A DNA stretch of 64,000 nucleotides from Iodobacter violaceini. Lineage in GTDB: Bacteria > Pseudomonadota > Gammaproteobacteria > Burkholderiales > Chitinibacteraceae. Below are positions 45,200 through 54,560 of this stretch, in pieces. Where the stretch lies: the NCBI RefSeq assembly GCF_011601265.1, contig NZ_JAAOLX010000008.1, positions 1-64,000 on the forward strand. Direction: 5' to 3'. Under the pieces are notes generated by a model. It did no database searches and had not been told where the DNA came from. It worked only from the letters and a program-made list of their open reading frames with translations. The position numbers were made by a program, and so were the translations under genes. Every line of letters starts with the position of its first letter. Position 1 is the first letter of the stretch.

Positions 45200-46363
45200 C
45201 TATTCCAGATAGCGGCGTCCGCCATAGCCGCTCACCCCCATCATCAGGCGCACCACAGCATGGCAAAGCCAGGGTAAAACCCGGTAAACCCAGCGATCCC
45301 GCTCAACATCGCTTTTTTTAATTTGTACTGCGTCCTCTTGCAATGCACGCATCAGATCGGCACGCAGCTCGCCGGCAAATTGCTTCTCACGCACAAAAAC
45401 ATTGGCTTCCCGTGCCAGAAGCAGGCTGAAAGGATCAATATTGCTTGAGCCTACCGTCGCCCAAACGCCATCAATCGCCGCCACTTTGGCATGCATAAAG
45501 CCTTTTTGGTATTCGTAGATTTCGATGCCCGCACTTAAAAACTGCTGATAAAAACCCCGGCTGGCATAGTGCAGCAAAGCGTGATCTACCCTGCCCTGCA
45601 CCAGCAGCACAACATTTACACCGCGCTTAGCCGCATGAATCAGCGCATGACGCAAGCGATATCCGGGCAGGAAATATGCGTTAGCGAGGATGATTTCGCT
45701 TTTGGCACGCAAAATAGCGCGCAGATATTCACGCTCTATATCACGCCGGTGGCGCAAATTATCCCTGTATAAAAACAAGCCACGGGCGCGCCCAAGAGCC
45801 CTGTCTGAGGGTCTGGTCACACTTGTTTTTGCCCAGTTTTGTTTAAGCTGCACCCATGCGGTATGCCGCCACAGATGATCCACCGATTCATGCACCTGAG
45901 CCACCAGCGGGCCAACCATGCGTACCGCATAATCATAGCGCGGTGCTAATTCTGGCTGCCCTTGCTCAAAATCAGACAAAATATTAATTCCGCCAATAAA
46001 CGCTACATTACCGTCAATAACGGCCAGCTTTCGGTGCAAACGGCGTAAACGTTGCCTGTCGGGCGAGAGTATTTTTACTTCCGGCCTGAAAAACAAAACC
46101 CTCACGCCCGATTCCGCCAGCTTCTCCCGCCATGACAAAGGCAAATGCCCGGCTCCAAAGCCATCAATCTGTAAATTAACCCGCACACCGCGCAAGGCTG
46201 CAGCGATTAAAGCCTCCATCACCGCCGTTCCTACTTCATCGGCCTCGAACAAATAGCTTTCTAAAAAAACTTCTTGTTGTGCCAGATTAATCGCATCAAT
46301 CAGCGCGGGAAAATAATCCTGCCCGTTATAAAGTAATTTAAAGCGATTTCCAGCCACATACAT
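45200..46363 (-). CDS. clsB: Cardiolipin synthase ClsB (phospholipase D family)
   Basis: A 387-residue peripheral membrane enzyme with two HKD motifs: H110-K112-D117 in LHRKLAVIDG and H291-K293-D298 in MHAKVAAIDG, the latter followed by GSSNIDPFS. ClsB in E. coli makes cardiolipin or phosphatidylglycerol by phosphatidyl transfer. The C-terminus has a hydrophobic patch (VLPWLCHAVVRLMMG). The gene order ybhP-clsB matches the E. coli ybhP-clsB-ybhN neighbourhood, which supports the name, although ybhN is absent. Confidence 0.92.
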   Translation of the reverse strand: MYVAGNRFKLLYNGQDYFPALIDAINLAQQEVFLESYLFEADEVGTAVMEALIAAALRGVRVNLQIDGFGAGHLPLSWREKLAESGVRVLFFRPEVKILSPDRQRLRRLHRKLAVIDGNVAFIGGINILSDFEQGQPELAPRYDYAVRMVGPLVAQVHESVDHLWRHTAWVQLKQNWAKTSVTRPSDRALGRARGLFLYRDNLRHRRDIEREYLRAILRAKSEIILANAYFLPGYRLRHALIHAAKRGVNVVLLVQGRVDHALLHYASRGFYQQFLSAGIEIYEYQKGFMHAKVAAIDGVWATVGSSNIDPFSLLLAREANVFVREKQFAGELRADLMRALQEDAVQIKKSDVERDRWVYRVLPWLCHAVVRLMMGVSGYGGRRYLE

Positions 46364-46606
46364 AAGTCAGCCTCATCTGCCGTTGACACAACGTTTGCGT
46401 TTCTCATTATTCAGCGATAGAGCGCACGCCATTGCAACGCCCAAGACCCCGGCACAACCAGCGTGAATCAGACTGTCAGTACAGCACCAAAGCAACGCAA
46501 GATGCTTCGCAGTACGGGGTTTGATTTTTATTCTGGATTTAGCCGCATTTTTTTCACACAGTTCAAAAGCCACACAACAAACCATAAATCAGACCCGGCG
46601 GATCAC

Positions 46607-47416
46607 TTACAGTTCAATAGCCGCCGCCCCAGGCCCACCCTCATTACGGTGTAATACGGTATAGAGCGGCGCATGATCCGACAAATTAGACCAGGGCACT
46701 CCGCCCAGCACATTGGCCACTTGCACCGTAAACCCCCGTAAATACACCCGATCCAGAGACAGGATGGGTAAGCTGGCCGGAAAGCTTTTAGCAGAAGTGC
46801 CATGCAAGGCATTAAAGGCCTCGATCAGGCCAAGCTCACGGGCAAACTGCAGGGTGGCCTCGCCGCGCCAGTCATTAAAGTCGCCAGCCAGCACAAGAGG
46901 CGCATCTTCAGGCACATCACTGATTACCCGTTCAATCAGCATTCTGACTTGTTTACGCCTGTCCATTGCCCGCAAATTAAGATGCACACAAAGCGCGTGC
47001 AGTGGCTGATGCCAGCCCGGCACATCCAGCTCGCAATGCAAGACGCCACGCTGCTCAAAACGATGCAGGGTTAAATCCTGATTATGCCAGCGCAAAATAG
47101 GAAACCGGGATAACAGCGCATTGCCATGGTGCCCCAGCTTATAACGGGCATTTAAGCCATAAGCCACATGTAAATCACCCGCCAAATACTCATGCTGCGG
47201 CGCAACAGGCCAGTTAGAAAAACGCTGTATCCGCTGACTGTGCGCGCCTTGCACTTCCTGCAAAAAAATCAAATCAGGCGACAAAGCCTGCAAGGCCTCA
47301 CGAACATCATGCACAACCAGCCGCTGATTAAACAGCGACAGCCCCTTATGAATATTGTAAGTAGCCACTTTTAAAGACAAATGATTATTCAAAACAAAAT
47401 CACCTACAGAGGCCAT
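46607..47416 (-). CDS. ybhP: Endonuclease/exonuclease/phosphatase family protein (YbhP-like)
   Basis: A 269-residue metal-dependent phosphodiesterase-like protein. EEP-fold motifs are present: VATYNIHKG, LIFLQEVQG (metal-binding glutamate), HLNLRAMDRRKQ, LAGDFNDWR and SLDRVYLRG, with final LSDHAPLYTVL (catalytic histidine). YbhP genes sit beside clsB in E. coli, as here, which suggests a phospholipid-related substrate. Its stop is about 240 bases before clsB, so the two may share a transcript. No signal peptide is seen. Confidence 0.9.
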   Translation of the reverse strand: MASVGDFVLNNHLSLKVATYNIHKGLSLFNQRLVVHDVREALQALSPDLIFLQEVQGAHSQRIQRFSNWPVAPQHEYLAGDLHVAYGLNARYKLGHHGNALLSRFPILRWHNQDLTLHRFEQRGVLHCELDVPGWHQPLHALCVHLNLRAMDRRKQVRMLIERVISDVPEDAPLVLAGDFNDWRGEATLQFARELGLIEAFNALHGTSAKSFPASLPILSLDRVYLRGFTVQVANVLGGVPWSNLSDHAPLYTVLHRNEGGPGAAAIEL

Positions 47417-47558
47417 GAAAAAAGTGTTGTTTCAAGCTGCCCATCGCATTTTGTAAAACCACAGGGCCTGCTTTAAGCCTACCCCCAACGTTACCAAAAT
47501 GTAAGGAATTTGTACGAATGCCGGATTGCAGGAACAACATTCTTCTCTTCTTTAGCTT

Positions 47559-48824
47559 TCAAACTTCCAGTAACTCATTCCAGCAGGTGGTATAACGCGG
47601 TGAGCGCCACTGCTGATTCATGTTGCTGGCGTGGCTCATCAGCTCGGCGGCACTGCGCAGGGTATGCCTGCCAAAATGTTGATTGATTAAATCCAAAGCT
47701 GCCATCAGCTTCGCCCGCTGAGGGAGGGGGCTGTCAGCAAACAAGTCCGGCTGTTGCTGCCCCGCAAGGCCCGCCAGCATAACGCCTGCTTTTTGATAAA
47801 GGGCGCCCTCCGTAAATAATGTTTTCAAGCCTGCCAGTGCTGCTTTTTGCAAGAGCAGGGTGTCATCTGTCGGCGCACTTAAAGGCAACACAACAGAGCG
47901 CTGTACGGGAGGCTGGCTGTAATCAGAAGGCTGGCTGCGTACAAATAAAGTAAGCTGGCTGGCCAGAGACTGCTGTTGCCTGAGCTTAGTGGCCGCAGCG
48001 GAAATATGCAGTGCCAGTGCGGCCTGCACCTCGCTGAATAAACATGTTTTACGACCAAATGAACGGCTGACCAAAATATGCTGCCTTGCCGCCGGAAGAT
48101 CTTCCAGCTCTAAACAGACTTCGCCATTGAGCTCAGCAATGGTTTGCCCCACTAAAACGCCATGACGGCGGCGCAGCAATGAGGGGGACGCCTTTTTTAA
48201 ATCGTAAACCGTAGTGATGCCATCAAATTCTAATTTGCGGGCAAGCCGGTACCCTATCCCCCACACCTCCCCCACAGGCAGCTTTTGCAAAATAGCATCC
48301 CAGACCTGAGGCTCGGTCTCGTAAAAATTAAACACCCCATTTTCAACCCAGGGCTGCATTTTCTTTGCCAGCATATTGCACAGCTTTGCCAGCGTTTTAC
48401 TGGGTGCTATCCCCACACAAACTGGAATGCCCGTGCGCTGCTTAATGTCCTTTTTTAGCGTAAGACAATACGCCGTCACTCTGCTAAAGCCCGTTAAATC
48501 CAGAAAGCTTTCATCGATAGAATAGATTTCTTGCAGGGGAGAGTAACGCCCAAGGATAGACATCACCCGGCGGCTTAAATCGCCATATAAAGCGTAATTA
48601 CTGGAAAGCACCACGACGCCATGCTGTGCAATTACATCCCTGATCTGAAACAAGGGCACCCCCATAGGGATACCCAATGCCTTGCTTTCATTGCTGCGGG
48701 CCACCACGCAGCCATCGTTATTTGACAGCACCACAATGGGCCTGTGATTTAAAGCGGGCCGGAATACCCGCTCGCAAGACGCATAAAAATTATTGCAATC
48801 CACAAGCGCAATTTGCCGCTGCAT
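47559..48824 (-). CDS. umuC: DNA polymerase V catalytic subunit UmuC
   Basis: A 421-residue Y-family translesion polymerase. The palm motifs are [15 protein letters not shown] and [10 protein letters not shown], with the catalytic acids at D9 and in the SIDES box. The helix-hairpin-helix region [22 protein letters not shown] and the little-finger domain ([11 protein letters not shown]) are present. Its ATG overlaps the umuD stop by one base (TAATG). UmuC works with cleaved UmuD in SOS mutagenesis. The C-terminal beta-clamp/RecA-binding tail looks complete. Confidence 0.96.
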   Translation of the reverse strand: MQRQIALVDCNNFYASCERVFRPALNHRPIVVLSNNDGCVVARSNESKALGIPMGVPLFQIRDVIAQHGVVVLSSNYALYGDLSRRVMSILGRYSPLQEIYSIDESFLDLTGFSRVTAYCLTLKKDIKQRTGIPVCVGIAPSKTLAKLCNMLAKKMQPWVENGVFNFYETEPQVWDAILQKLPVGEVWGIGYRLARKLEFDGITTVYDLKKASPSLLRRRHGVLVGQTIAELNGEVCLELEDLPAARQHILVSRSFGRKTCLFSEVQAALALHISAAATKLRQQQSLASQLTLFVRSQPSDYSQPPVQRSVVLPLSAPTDDTLLLQKAALAGLKTLFTEGALYQKAGVMLAGLAGQQQPDLFADSPLPQRAKLMAALDLINQHFGRHTLRSAAELMSHASNMNQQWRSPRYTTCWNELLEV

Positions 48825-49264
48825 TACACACGCCTCGCAAGACCTGTGAGCACCCCAAACAGCGAAAGCTCCTGCTCTGGCCGCACAAAAATGGGCTGAT
48901 ACCCGGGATTTTCCGGCTGTAAGATTACCTGCTGCCCGCGCAAGATAAGCCTTTTCAAAGTGAATTCACCATCCAGAGCGGCAACAACAATATCACCCGA
49001 TACGGCCTGTCGGCCCCGGTCCACAATCAGCCAGTCTCCCGCACAAATATGCGCACCGATCATCGAATCGCCCTTACAGCGCAGCAAAACGGTTGACTCC
49101 TTATCCTGAATAAGATGCTGATCAAGGCTGAGGTACTCTTCCAGATATCCCTCTGCAGGGCTGGGAAAACCAGCAGGAATCGGAGTGCTGCTATAAGGCA
49201 GGTAAACAGGCATGCAGCTTGCTGCTGGCAAGCTGACACCCTGAGAAGTATAAAAATCCGACAT
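48824..49264 (-). CDS. umuD: SOS mutagenesis protein UmuD
   Basis: A 146-residue self-cleaving S24 peptidase subunit of DNA polymerase V. The start is the ATG at 49264; a TTG four codons earlier is unlikely. Cleavage is predicted at A31-G32, where E. coli UmuD has Cys24-Gly25. The catalytic pair is S67 (GDSM) and K104 (TLKR). The distances between cleavage site, Ser and Lys are identical to those in E. coli UmuD (35 and 37 residues). A palindrome upstream is a candidate LexA site. Confidence 0.95.
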   Translation of the reverse strand: MSDFYTSQGVSLPAASCMPVYLPYSSTPIPAGFPSPAEGYLEEYLSLDQHLIQDKESTVLLRCKGDSMIGAHICAGDWLIVDRGRQAVSGDIVVAALDGEFTLKRLILRGQQVILQPENPGYQPIFVRPEQELSLFGVLTGLARRV

Positions 49265-49279
49265 GGTCAACACCAAAGC

Positions 49280-49293
49280 AGAACGATCGTTCT
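49280..49293 (-). promoter_or_regulatory. Candidate LexA-type operator (GAAC-N4-GTTC) upstream of umuDC
   Basis: AGAACGATCGTTCT is a perfect 14-base palindrome 16-29 bases upstream of the umuD start. The core GAAC-GATC-GTTC matches the Gram-positive SOS box (GAAC-N4-GTTC) rather than the CTGT-N8-ACAG box usual in beta- and gammaproteobacteria. I saw no good CTGT-N8-ACAG in this region. Confidence 0.55.
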
Positions 49294-49706
49294 ATATTGA
49301 GCGTAAATATATCGCCGGTAAAGATAAAAATGACAAACGCCTCAAAAAAGCCATCATGGACGCGCCCCTCTCTTCGCAAAGATGCAAAGTGCCATACTTC
49401 AGGCCCCGCAGCTGATCCGGATCAAACCCCGGTCAACAACTCCTGACTATTGCTTTAAAAATACTAAAAAACAGATGGCTAAATAAAAATCACCATTTCT
49501 TAATTGAAATACGCATTCATTTACCATTTAAAATGACCTGCCACTATTTCCTTTTCCGTACAGATCATCAGCGTTTTCTCAGAGCAAAGACCAGCATGAC
49601 TCTGTCAATAAACAATCAGCAATCGCCTGTTTACACACTGCAGGGTACTTAAACACACCAATGCCACCATAAATTACTGCTATATTGATTCAAAAGGGGG
49701 CGGGCC
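49294..49706. other. Intergenic region between umuD and a solute-binding protein gene
   Basis: About 410 bases with no convincing gene or strong palindrome beyond the candidate LexA site at its left edge. The right end carries the AAGGGGG Shine-Dalgarno of the next gene. Confidence 0.5.
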
Positions 49707-50456
49707 TTGCGTTATTTTCTCACCATTTTTCTCTTCATAATCTCTGCTGCCAGCGCACAATCCGCTGAGATGCGTGTTCGTATCGCCAGTGGCGAGTTTC
49801 AGCCCTATCTGTCCGAATCTCTGCAGGATGAAGGATTTATCAGCAAGATTATCAAAGAAGCATTCAGGCAGGAAAATGTAACGGTATCTGTCGCCTATTA
49901 CCCATGGAAAAGATCATACGATATGGTAAAAAAGGGCGAGGCAGACCTCACCCCTTATTGGGTTAAAACACCAGAGCGCAGCCAGCTTTTTATTTTGAGC
50001 GATCCGGTTGATGTGGTCCAGTATGGTTTTTTTCATTTAAAAGATAAAAAAATAACGCAACTGAATTTTAGTAATTTAAACAATTACAAAGTAGGCGTAA
50101 GCATTGGCTACAGCTATGGTGCCGCCTTTGATACAGCCAGAAAAAAACAGCAATTTATATGCGATGAAGCCCCCAGCGATGAAATCAATATCAAGAAATT
50201 AATTGCCAGACGAATTGATTTATTTACTGCAGATAAAATACTGGGACAATACCTTATTTCCACCACGCTCTCCCCTAAAGATGCGGACAAAATCACTTTC
50301 TTCCCCAAAAACTTTGCCGAAGAACCTGTGTATTTATTAATCTCTAAAAAAATACCCAATGGCGCAGAAATTGCCGATAAATTTAATAAAGGTCTTAAAA
50401 AATTAAAACTGAGCGGCGAGTATCAGCGCATGATGCAAGAAGCAAAAAAGCAATAA
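49707..50456 (+). CDS. Periplasmic solute-binding protein (SBP_bac_3-like)
   Basis: A 249-residue secreted protein with a signal peptide ending SAE/SA. It starts at TTG, seven bases after AAGGGGG. Family 3 binding-protein features are FQPYLSESLQDEGFISKIIKEAF, ADLTPYWVKTPERSQLFILSDPV and, in lobe 2, YKVGVSIGYSYGAAFD. Polar amino acids or similar small amines are likely ligands. No ABC permease or ATPase is adjacent, as with two similar proteins elsewhere in the window. Confidence 0.85.
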   Translation: MRYFLTIFLFIISAASAQSAEMRVRIASGEFQPYLSESLQDEGFISKIIKEAFRQENVTVSVAYYPWKRSYDMVKKGEADLTPYWVKTPERSQLFILSDPVDVVQYGFFHLKDKKITQLNFSNLNNYKVGVSIGYSYGAAFDTARKKQQFICDEAPSDEINIKKLIARRIDLFTADKILGQYLISTTLSPKDADKITFFPKNFAEEPVYLLISKKIPNGAEIADKFNKGLKKLKLSGEYQRMMQEAKKQ

Positions 50457-50488
50457 AAAGGGGCTTTGTTTTACTCAAAGCCCCTTTT
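50456..50488. terminator. Bidirectional intrinsic terminator
   Basis: Stem AAAAGGGGCTTTG / CAAAGCCCCTTTT with a seven-base loop lies between the convergent genes ending at 50456 (plus) and 50494 (minus). Confidence 0.92.
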
Positions 50489-50493
50489 CTTAT

Positions 50494-51891
50494 TTATATT
50501 AAATCTTTTGCCAGGTTTTTAATCAGCTGCCAGGCCTCCCGCACATGCCGCTCATTGACTTCAGTTTGGCCAATCACCATTCTCAGCGCCAGCTGATCGT
50601 TGATTTTGGTATGCGTCATAAACACTTTGCCACTGGCATTGATGCGGCGCAGCAGCTCCATATTGATCTCATCACTGGCTTTTAAGCGAAAGCAGAGCAA
50701 ATTAAAATGCCGCTGAGCAAGCACTTCAAAATGAGGCTCTTGCCTTACCCACTGCTCCAGCCTGGCGCTTAAATCAATATGATGCGTAATTAAATCCCTT
50801 AAACCATTTGTGCCGTACCAGCGCAGCACAAACCAAAGTTTTAAAGCCCTGAATCGCCGCCCAAGGCCCACGCCCCAATTCATAAAGTTAGTCTGACCGG
50901 TGCTGTTGGGAGATTTCAGATATTCAGGGATCAGGCCCAGCGTAAATGTTTTCAGCAGGCTTTCTTTATCGCGGATAAAAAACGCTGAGCAGTCAAAATT
51001 GCAAAGCAGCCATTTATGCGGATTTACCACCATGCTGTCGGCCTCGGTATAACCCGCAGCCAATTGCCGCACCTCGGGCAACATCAGCGCCGATCCGGCA
51101 TAGGCGGCATCGATATGAAACCAGATCTGCTGCGCCTTAGCGATTTTAGCCATCGCCGCCAGATCATCAACGGCCGTACTGCCTGTTGTCCCCAAGGCCC
51201 CCACCATAAAAAATGGCGTAAAGCCTTGCTCGATATCCTCAGCAATAGCTTGTTGCAAGAGATCAATCCGTATGGATTGCTGCTCGTCTACAGGGATTTT
51301 TCTTAAATTTTGCTGGCCGATACCGGCAATTTTGATCGCCTTCTCAATTGAGGTATGCGCTTCAGACGAGCAATAGGCGCTTAATTTATGCCCGGCTGCA
51401 CCTGCTTGGTTAATGGAAAACTGCGTGGCCCGCTCTCTTGCCACCAAAAGTGCGACCAGGGTAGAGCTGGATGCGGAATCCTGAATCACCCCCGAAAACG
51501 CCTCAGGCAAGCCCCATAAATCACGCAGCCATTCCATCATTCTGATTTCTAACTCTGTAGCGGCTGGTGAGGTCAGCCAGCTCATGCACTGCACCCCCAG
51601 GCTGGCCACCAGCATTTCGGCCAATACCGAAGGCGGGCTGGTATTGGAAGGAAAATACCCAAGAAATTGCGGATGCTGCCAATGGCTGATACCTGGCACA
51701 ATGATTTTTTTGAAATCAGCAAAAATCTCAGAGAAATGCTCAGCTTCTTTGGGAGCAAAATCAGGAATCTGCTGCAAAATCTCGCCGCCTTTTAATGCGG
51801 CCACAACCGGATAATCAGCAACATTCTGCTGATATGCATTCATCCATTCACTGACCCCGGCCAGCGCCTGTTTAAAGTCTTGTTGCATCAT
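50494..51891 (-). CDS. PLP-dependent aromatic-L-amino-acid decarboxylase family protein
   Basis: A 465-residue group II decarboxylase. PLP-binding features are the Schiff-base lysine K293 in VVNPHKWLLCNFDCSAFF, D261 in HIDAAYAGSA and the stacking histidine in SSEAHTSIEKA. The N-terminal HPQFLGYFPSN and SPAATELEIRMMEWL motifs match aromatic amino acid decarboxylases (Trp/Phe/Tyr/DOPA). The start at 51891 follows AGGGG; an open extension further upstream overlaps the preceding gene and is rejected. It lies seven bases after a 2OG-Fe(II) oxygenase gene, so the two form an operon likely to make a modified amine. The exact substrate is not deducible. Confidence 0.9.
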   Translation of the reverse strand: MMQQDFKQALAGVSEWMNAYQQNVADYPVVAALKGGEILQQIPDFAPKEAEHFSEIFADFKKIIVPGISHWQHPQFLGYFPSNTSPPSVLAEMLVASLGVQCMSWLTSPAATELEIRMMEWLRDLWGLPEAFSGVIQDSASSSTLVALLVARERATQFSINQAGAAGHKLSAYCSSEAHTSIEKAIKIAGIGQQNLRKIPVDEQQSIRIDLLQQAIAEDIEQGFTPFFMVGALGTTGSTAVDDLAAMAKIAKAQQIWFHIDAAYAGSALMLPEVRQLAAGYTEADSMVVNPHKWLLCNFDCSAFFIRDKESLLKTFTLGLIPEYLKSPNSTGQTNFMNWGVGLGRRFRALKLWFVLRWYGTNGLRDLITHHIDLSARLEQWVRQEPHFEVLAQRHFNLLCFRLKASDEINMELLRRINASGKVFMTHTKINDQLALRMVIGQTEVNERHVREAWQLIKNLAKDLI

Positions 51892-51898
51892 GTCGCCC

Positions 51899-52696
51899 CT
51901 AATTCCAAAGCAAGAGTGATTTTTCCTGCTGATAGCCGATAAACATTTGCGTCGTGATTCTGTCTTCACCCAAAAACGCACCAATGGCATGCGGTTTACG
52001 GCAATTAAAAATAATCAGATCACCCAGATTGGGTTTTATTTTTACCGGATCAGGTAATTGGGCCCGCCATTGCTCCGGGGCTTGGGTCAAAGGAGGCAGT
52101 GCAGGAATATCCCATATTTCCAATTCACCACCTGCATCCGGCACTTTTAAATAAATATTGGCGGCAAGCTGGGCATCTAATTGGGCATATTCAGGGGGTA
52201 GTGCATCAAAATGCGGCTCTGATGCGCTTAAATAAGATTGCTCTGCCCTGCTGATGCGCACAATACCGGCCAGCATTTTTTTATGCTCAAAATGAGCAAC
52301 GGTTGCCCCCGGAATAAACAACTCATCTAATTCCAGCCGCAATTTATCAATGGGCGATAAGAAATGCTCACAATACCCGCGTAACCGTTCAATTTGCACA
52401 CTGGCATTACGATAGTATTCATGGATGGTTTCAGGATCAGCAGCATTGTAAGTGCTGTTAAACGGAATCCCGATACGATCAACACCAAAATACTTTTGCA
52501 GCAGTTTTTCCTCTTCAATTACTTCATGGGTATAAGGATCTATATCCTGGCTGTGCAATATATTATGACTGAGTAAATTGCATAAATGCGTGGGGTAATA
52601 CCCTTCGATAAGAACGGCAGCAATATCATCATGAATCAGTTCATCAATTAAATCTGCCGATAACTTCTTTGCAACTCTGACTATTCTTTGCCCCAT
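51899..52696 (-). CDS. 2-oxoglutarate/Fe(II)-dependent oxygenase
   Basis: A 265-residue non-heme iron oxygenase. The iron triad H162-x-D164 (PHFDALP) and H236 (RKPHAIG) are visible, with R246 downstream as the likely 2-oxoglutarate anchor. The stretch ANIYLKVPDAGGELEIWD is typical of the prolyl-4-hydroxylase-like branch. These enzymes hydroxylate or otherwise oxidise amino acids, peptides or small molecules. It is the first gene of a two-gene operon with an aromatic amino acid decarboxylase seven bases downstream. It lies divergent from a sodium:alanine symporter. Confidence 0.87.
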   Translation of the reverse strand: MGQRIVRVAKKLSADLIDELIHDDIAAVLIEGYYPTHLCNLLSHNILHSQDIDPYTHEVIEEEKLLQKYFGVDRIGIPFNSTYNAADPETIHEYYRNASVQIERLRGYCEHFLSPIDKLRLELDELFIPGATVAHFEHKKMLAGIVRISRAEQSYLSASEPHFDALPPEYAQLDAQLAANIYLKVPDAGGELEIWDIPALPPLTQAPEQWRAQLPDPVKIKPNLGDLIIFNCRKPHAIGAFLGEDRITTQMFIGYQQEKSLLLWN

Positions 52697-53005
52697 AAGA
52701 CACCACTCCCATGTATTGAAATACGAAGTCGCTTGAAAAAAAGGTCATGACTACGCCCTGGCAGCAAGAAGGAAAACCCGCCATGAGCTGTGCGGAGACT
52801 AGCACGCAAAACTCAAATTAGTAATGGGAATCATTATTATTTAAAGAACTAACGAAATAACCACTTTTCCTATTCGTTTGACATATGCATTACGCATGGC
52901 TGACTACCTAGGTGGAAGCCCCAGTAATCAAAGTGTTACTTTGTGCTTAACAATGGTCCTCCCTTTGACCTATTTCGCATTTCAAATGCGTCAGGAGAGA
53001 ACACC
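52697..53005. promoter_or_regulatory. Divergent region between oxygenase and symporter genes
   Basis: About 310 bases. It contains a near-palindrome CGCATTTCAAATGCG (52976-52990) just before the symporter Shine-Dalgarno, and a shorter AGTAATCAAAGTGTTACT stem upstream. Glycine riboswitches often precede such symporters, but I do not see the conserved riboswitch core. Confidence 0.45.
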
Positions 53006-54472
53006 ATGCAAGAATGGGTGAATGCGATAAACAGCTGGATCTGGAGCTCTGCCCTGATCTATTTGTGCCTGGGCGTGGGGCTGTATTTTTCGATTCGCAC
53101 CCGCTTTATGCAAGTTCGCCATATCCGCGAAATGATTCGGCTGATGTTCAAAGGCAAAGCCTCTGCGGCCGGTGTTTCATCGTTTCAGGCGCTGTCTTTA
53201 TCGCTTTCCGGCCGGGTAGGCACAGGTAATATTGCAGGCGTCGCCACTGCTATCTCTTTTGGCGGGCCGGGCGCTATTTTCTGGATGTGGGTGGTGGCGT
53301 TCTTAGGCGCAAGCACGGCTTATATCGAATCAGTACTCGGGCAGATTTATCACGAAAAACACGAAGGCCAGTACCGGGGCGGCCCCGCTTTTTATATTGA
53401 AAAAGGACTGGGCTGGAAATGGTATTCCATGCTGTTTGCCTGTGTCACCGTCATGGCCTGCGGGGTACTGATGCCTGGCGTGCAGGCCAATGGAATTGCT
53501 GCAGGCTTAAAAACGGCTTTTGGGCTTAGCCCATCCGTAACCGGCGCCATCGTTGTGCTGTTACTGGGCATGATTATTTTTGGTGGTGTAAAACGCATCG
53601 CCAATGTAGCGCAAGTGGTGGTGCCCTTTATGGCGCTGGGCTATATCCTGATTGCCTTTGTGGTGATTCTGCTTAATATTCAGCAATTACCTGATGTTTT
53701 TATGCTGATTGTCCGCTCTGCTTTTGGCACTGAAGCGGGAATGGGGGCCATGCTGGGGCTGGCGATTCAATGGGGAGTAAAACGCGGTATTTATTCAAAT
53801 GAAGCGGGCCAGGGCACCGGGCCGCATGCAGCCGCTGCAGCAGAAGTTAAACACCCCGCCCAACAGGGTTTGGTGCAAGCGTTTTCGGTATATATCGATA
53901 CGCTTTTTGTCTGCTCTGCCACGGCCTTTATGATTTTAATTACCGGTAAATATAATGTGGTGGCTCCCGATGGGCAGGCTGTTTTCACAGGCCTGGCAGG
54001 CATGACGGCAGGAAGCGATTTTACTCAGGCTGCGGTAGAACAAGCCCTGCCCGGCTTTGGCTCCATGTTTGTCGGCATTGCCCTGTTCTTTTTCGCTTTT
54101 ACCACAATTTTGGCTTACTACTATATTGCCGAAACCAATATCGCCTTTTTAGCGCGCAAAATCCCTTCTGCCGGACTATTTTTTGTTTTAAAAATAGCCA
54201 TTCTCGCCGTATCGTTTTACGGCTGCATCCGAACAGCAGAGCTGGCATGGGGCTTGGGCGATATGGGGGTTGGGCTAATGGCCTGGCTGAATATCATTGC
54301 CATTTTAGCGCTGCAAAAACCGGCACTGGCCACACTAAAAGACTACGAGCAACAGCTCAGCCTTAAGCAAGATCCGGTATTTAACCCCATGGCTATGGGG
54401 CTGAATGTGGCTAAGCACTGGCATGCTAAGCATTCAGAATCTGAAGCGGTGCCAGAAGCGCCAAAAGCTTAG
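53006..54472 (+). CDS. Alanine or glycine:sodium symporter (AGCS family)
   Basis: A 488-residue inner-membrane transporter with about ten helices. AGCS motifs are present: QALSLSLSGRVGTGNIAGVATAI (the sodium/substrate helix), AYIESVLGQIYHEK, GGPAFYIEKGLGWKW and IYSNEAGQGTGPHAAAAAEVKHPAQQG. It imports alanine or glycine with Na+. The start is the ATG at 53006 after GGAGAG; the frame is open 21 codons further upstream without a ribosome site. A strong terminator follows. Confidence 0.93.
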   Translation: MQEWVNAINSWIWSSALIYLCLGVGLYFSIRTRFMQVRHIREMIRLMFKGKASAAGVSSFQALSLSLSGRVGTGNIAGVATAISFGGPGAIFWMWVVAFLGASTAYIESVLGQIYHEKHEGQYRGGPAFYIEKGLGWKWYSMLFACVTVMACGVLMPGVQANGIAAGLKTAFGLSPSVTGAIVVLLLGMIIFGGVKRIANVAQVVVPFMALGYILIAFVVILLNIQQLPDVFMLIVRSAFGTEAGMGAMLGLAIQWGVKRGIYSNEAGQGTGPHAAAAAEVKHPAQQGLVQAFSVYIDTLFVCSATAFMILITGKYNVVAPDGQAVFTGLAGMTAGSDFTQAAVEQALPGFGSMFVGIALFFFAFTTILAYYYIAETNIAFLARKIPSAGLFFVLKIAILAVSFYGCIRTAELAWGLGDMGVGLMAWLNIIAILALQKPALATLKDYEQQLSLKQDPVFNPMAMGLNVAKHWHAKHSESEAVPEAPKA

Positions 54473-54475
54473 TAA

Positions 54476-54513
54476 GAAAAACGATGCCGACCCTATCTAG
54501 GGTCGGCATCGTT
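54476..54513 (-). terminator. Strong hairpin between convergent genes
   Basis: A perfect 16-base stem (AACGATGCCGACCCTA / TAGGGTCGGCATCGTT) with a TC loop. The T-tract TTTTTCTT follows on the minus strand, so it best terminates the aminotransferase gene; it may also act on the symporter transcript. Confidence 0.88.
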
Positions 54514-54560
54514 CTGGCTGGCGGAGTAAAACCCGCCTGCACCCGCCAATCATAAAAGAC

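Noticed and set aside
46373-46585. A 70-codon minus-strand frame between clsB and ybhP.
   Set aside because: No Shine-Dalgarno, unusual composition and no recognisable features; more likely chance.
52697-53005. A glycine riboswitch before the sodium:alanine symporter.
   Set aside because: Such symporters often have one, but I could not find the conserved aptamer core here; only short hairpins are present.
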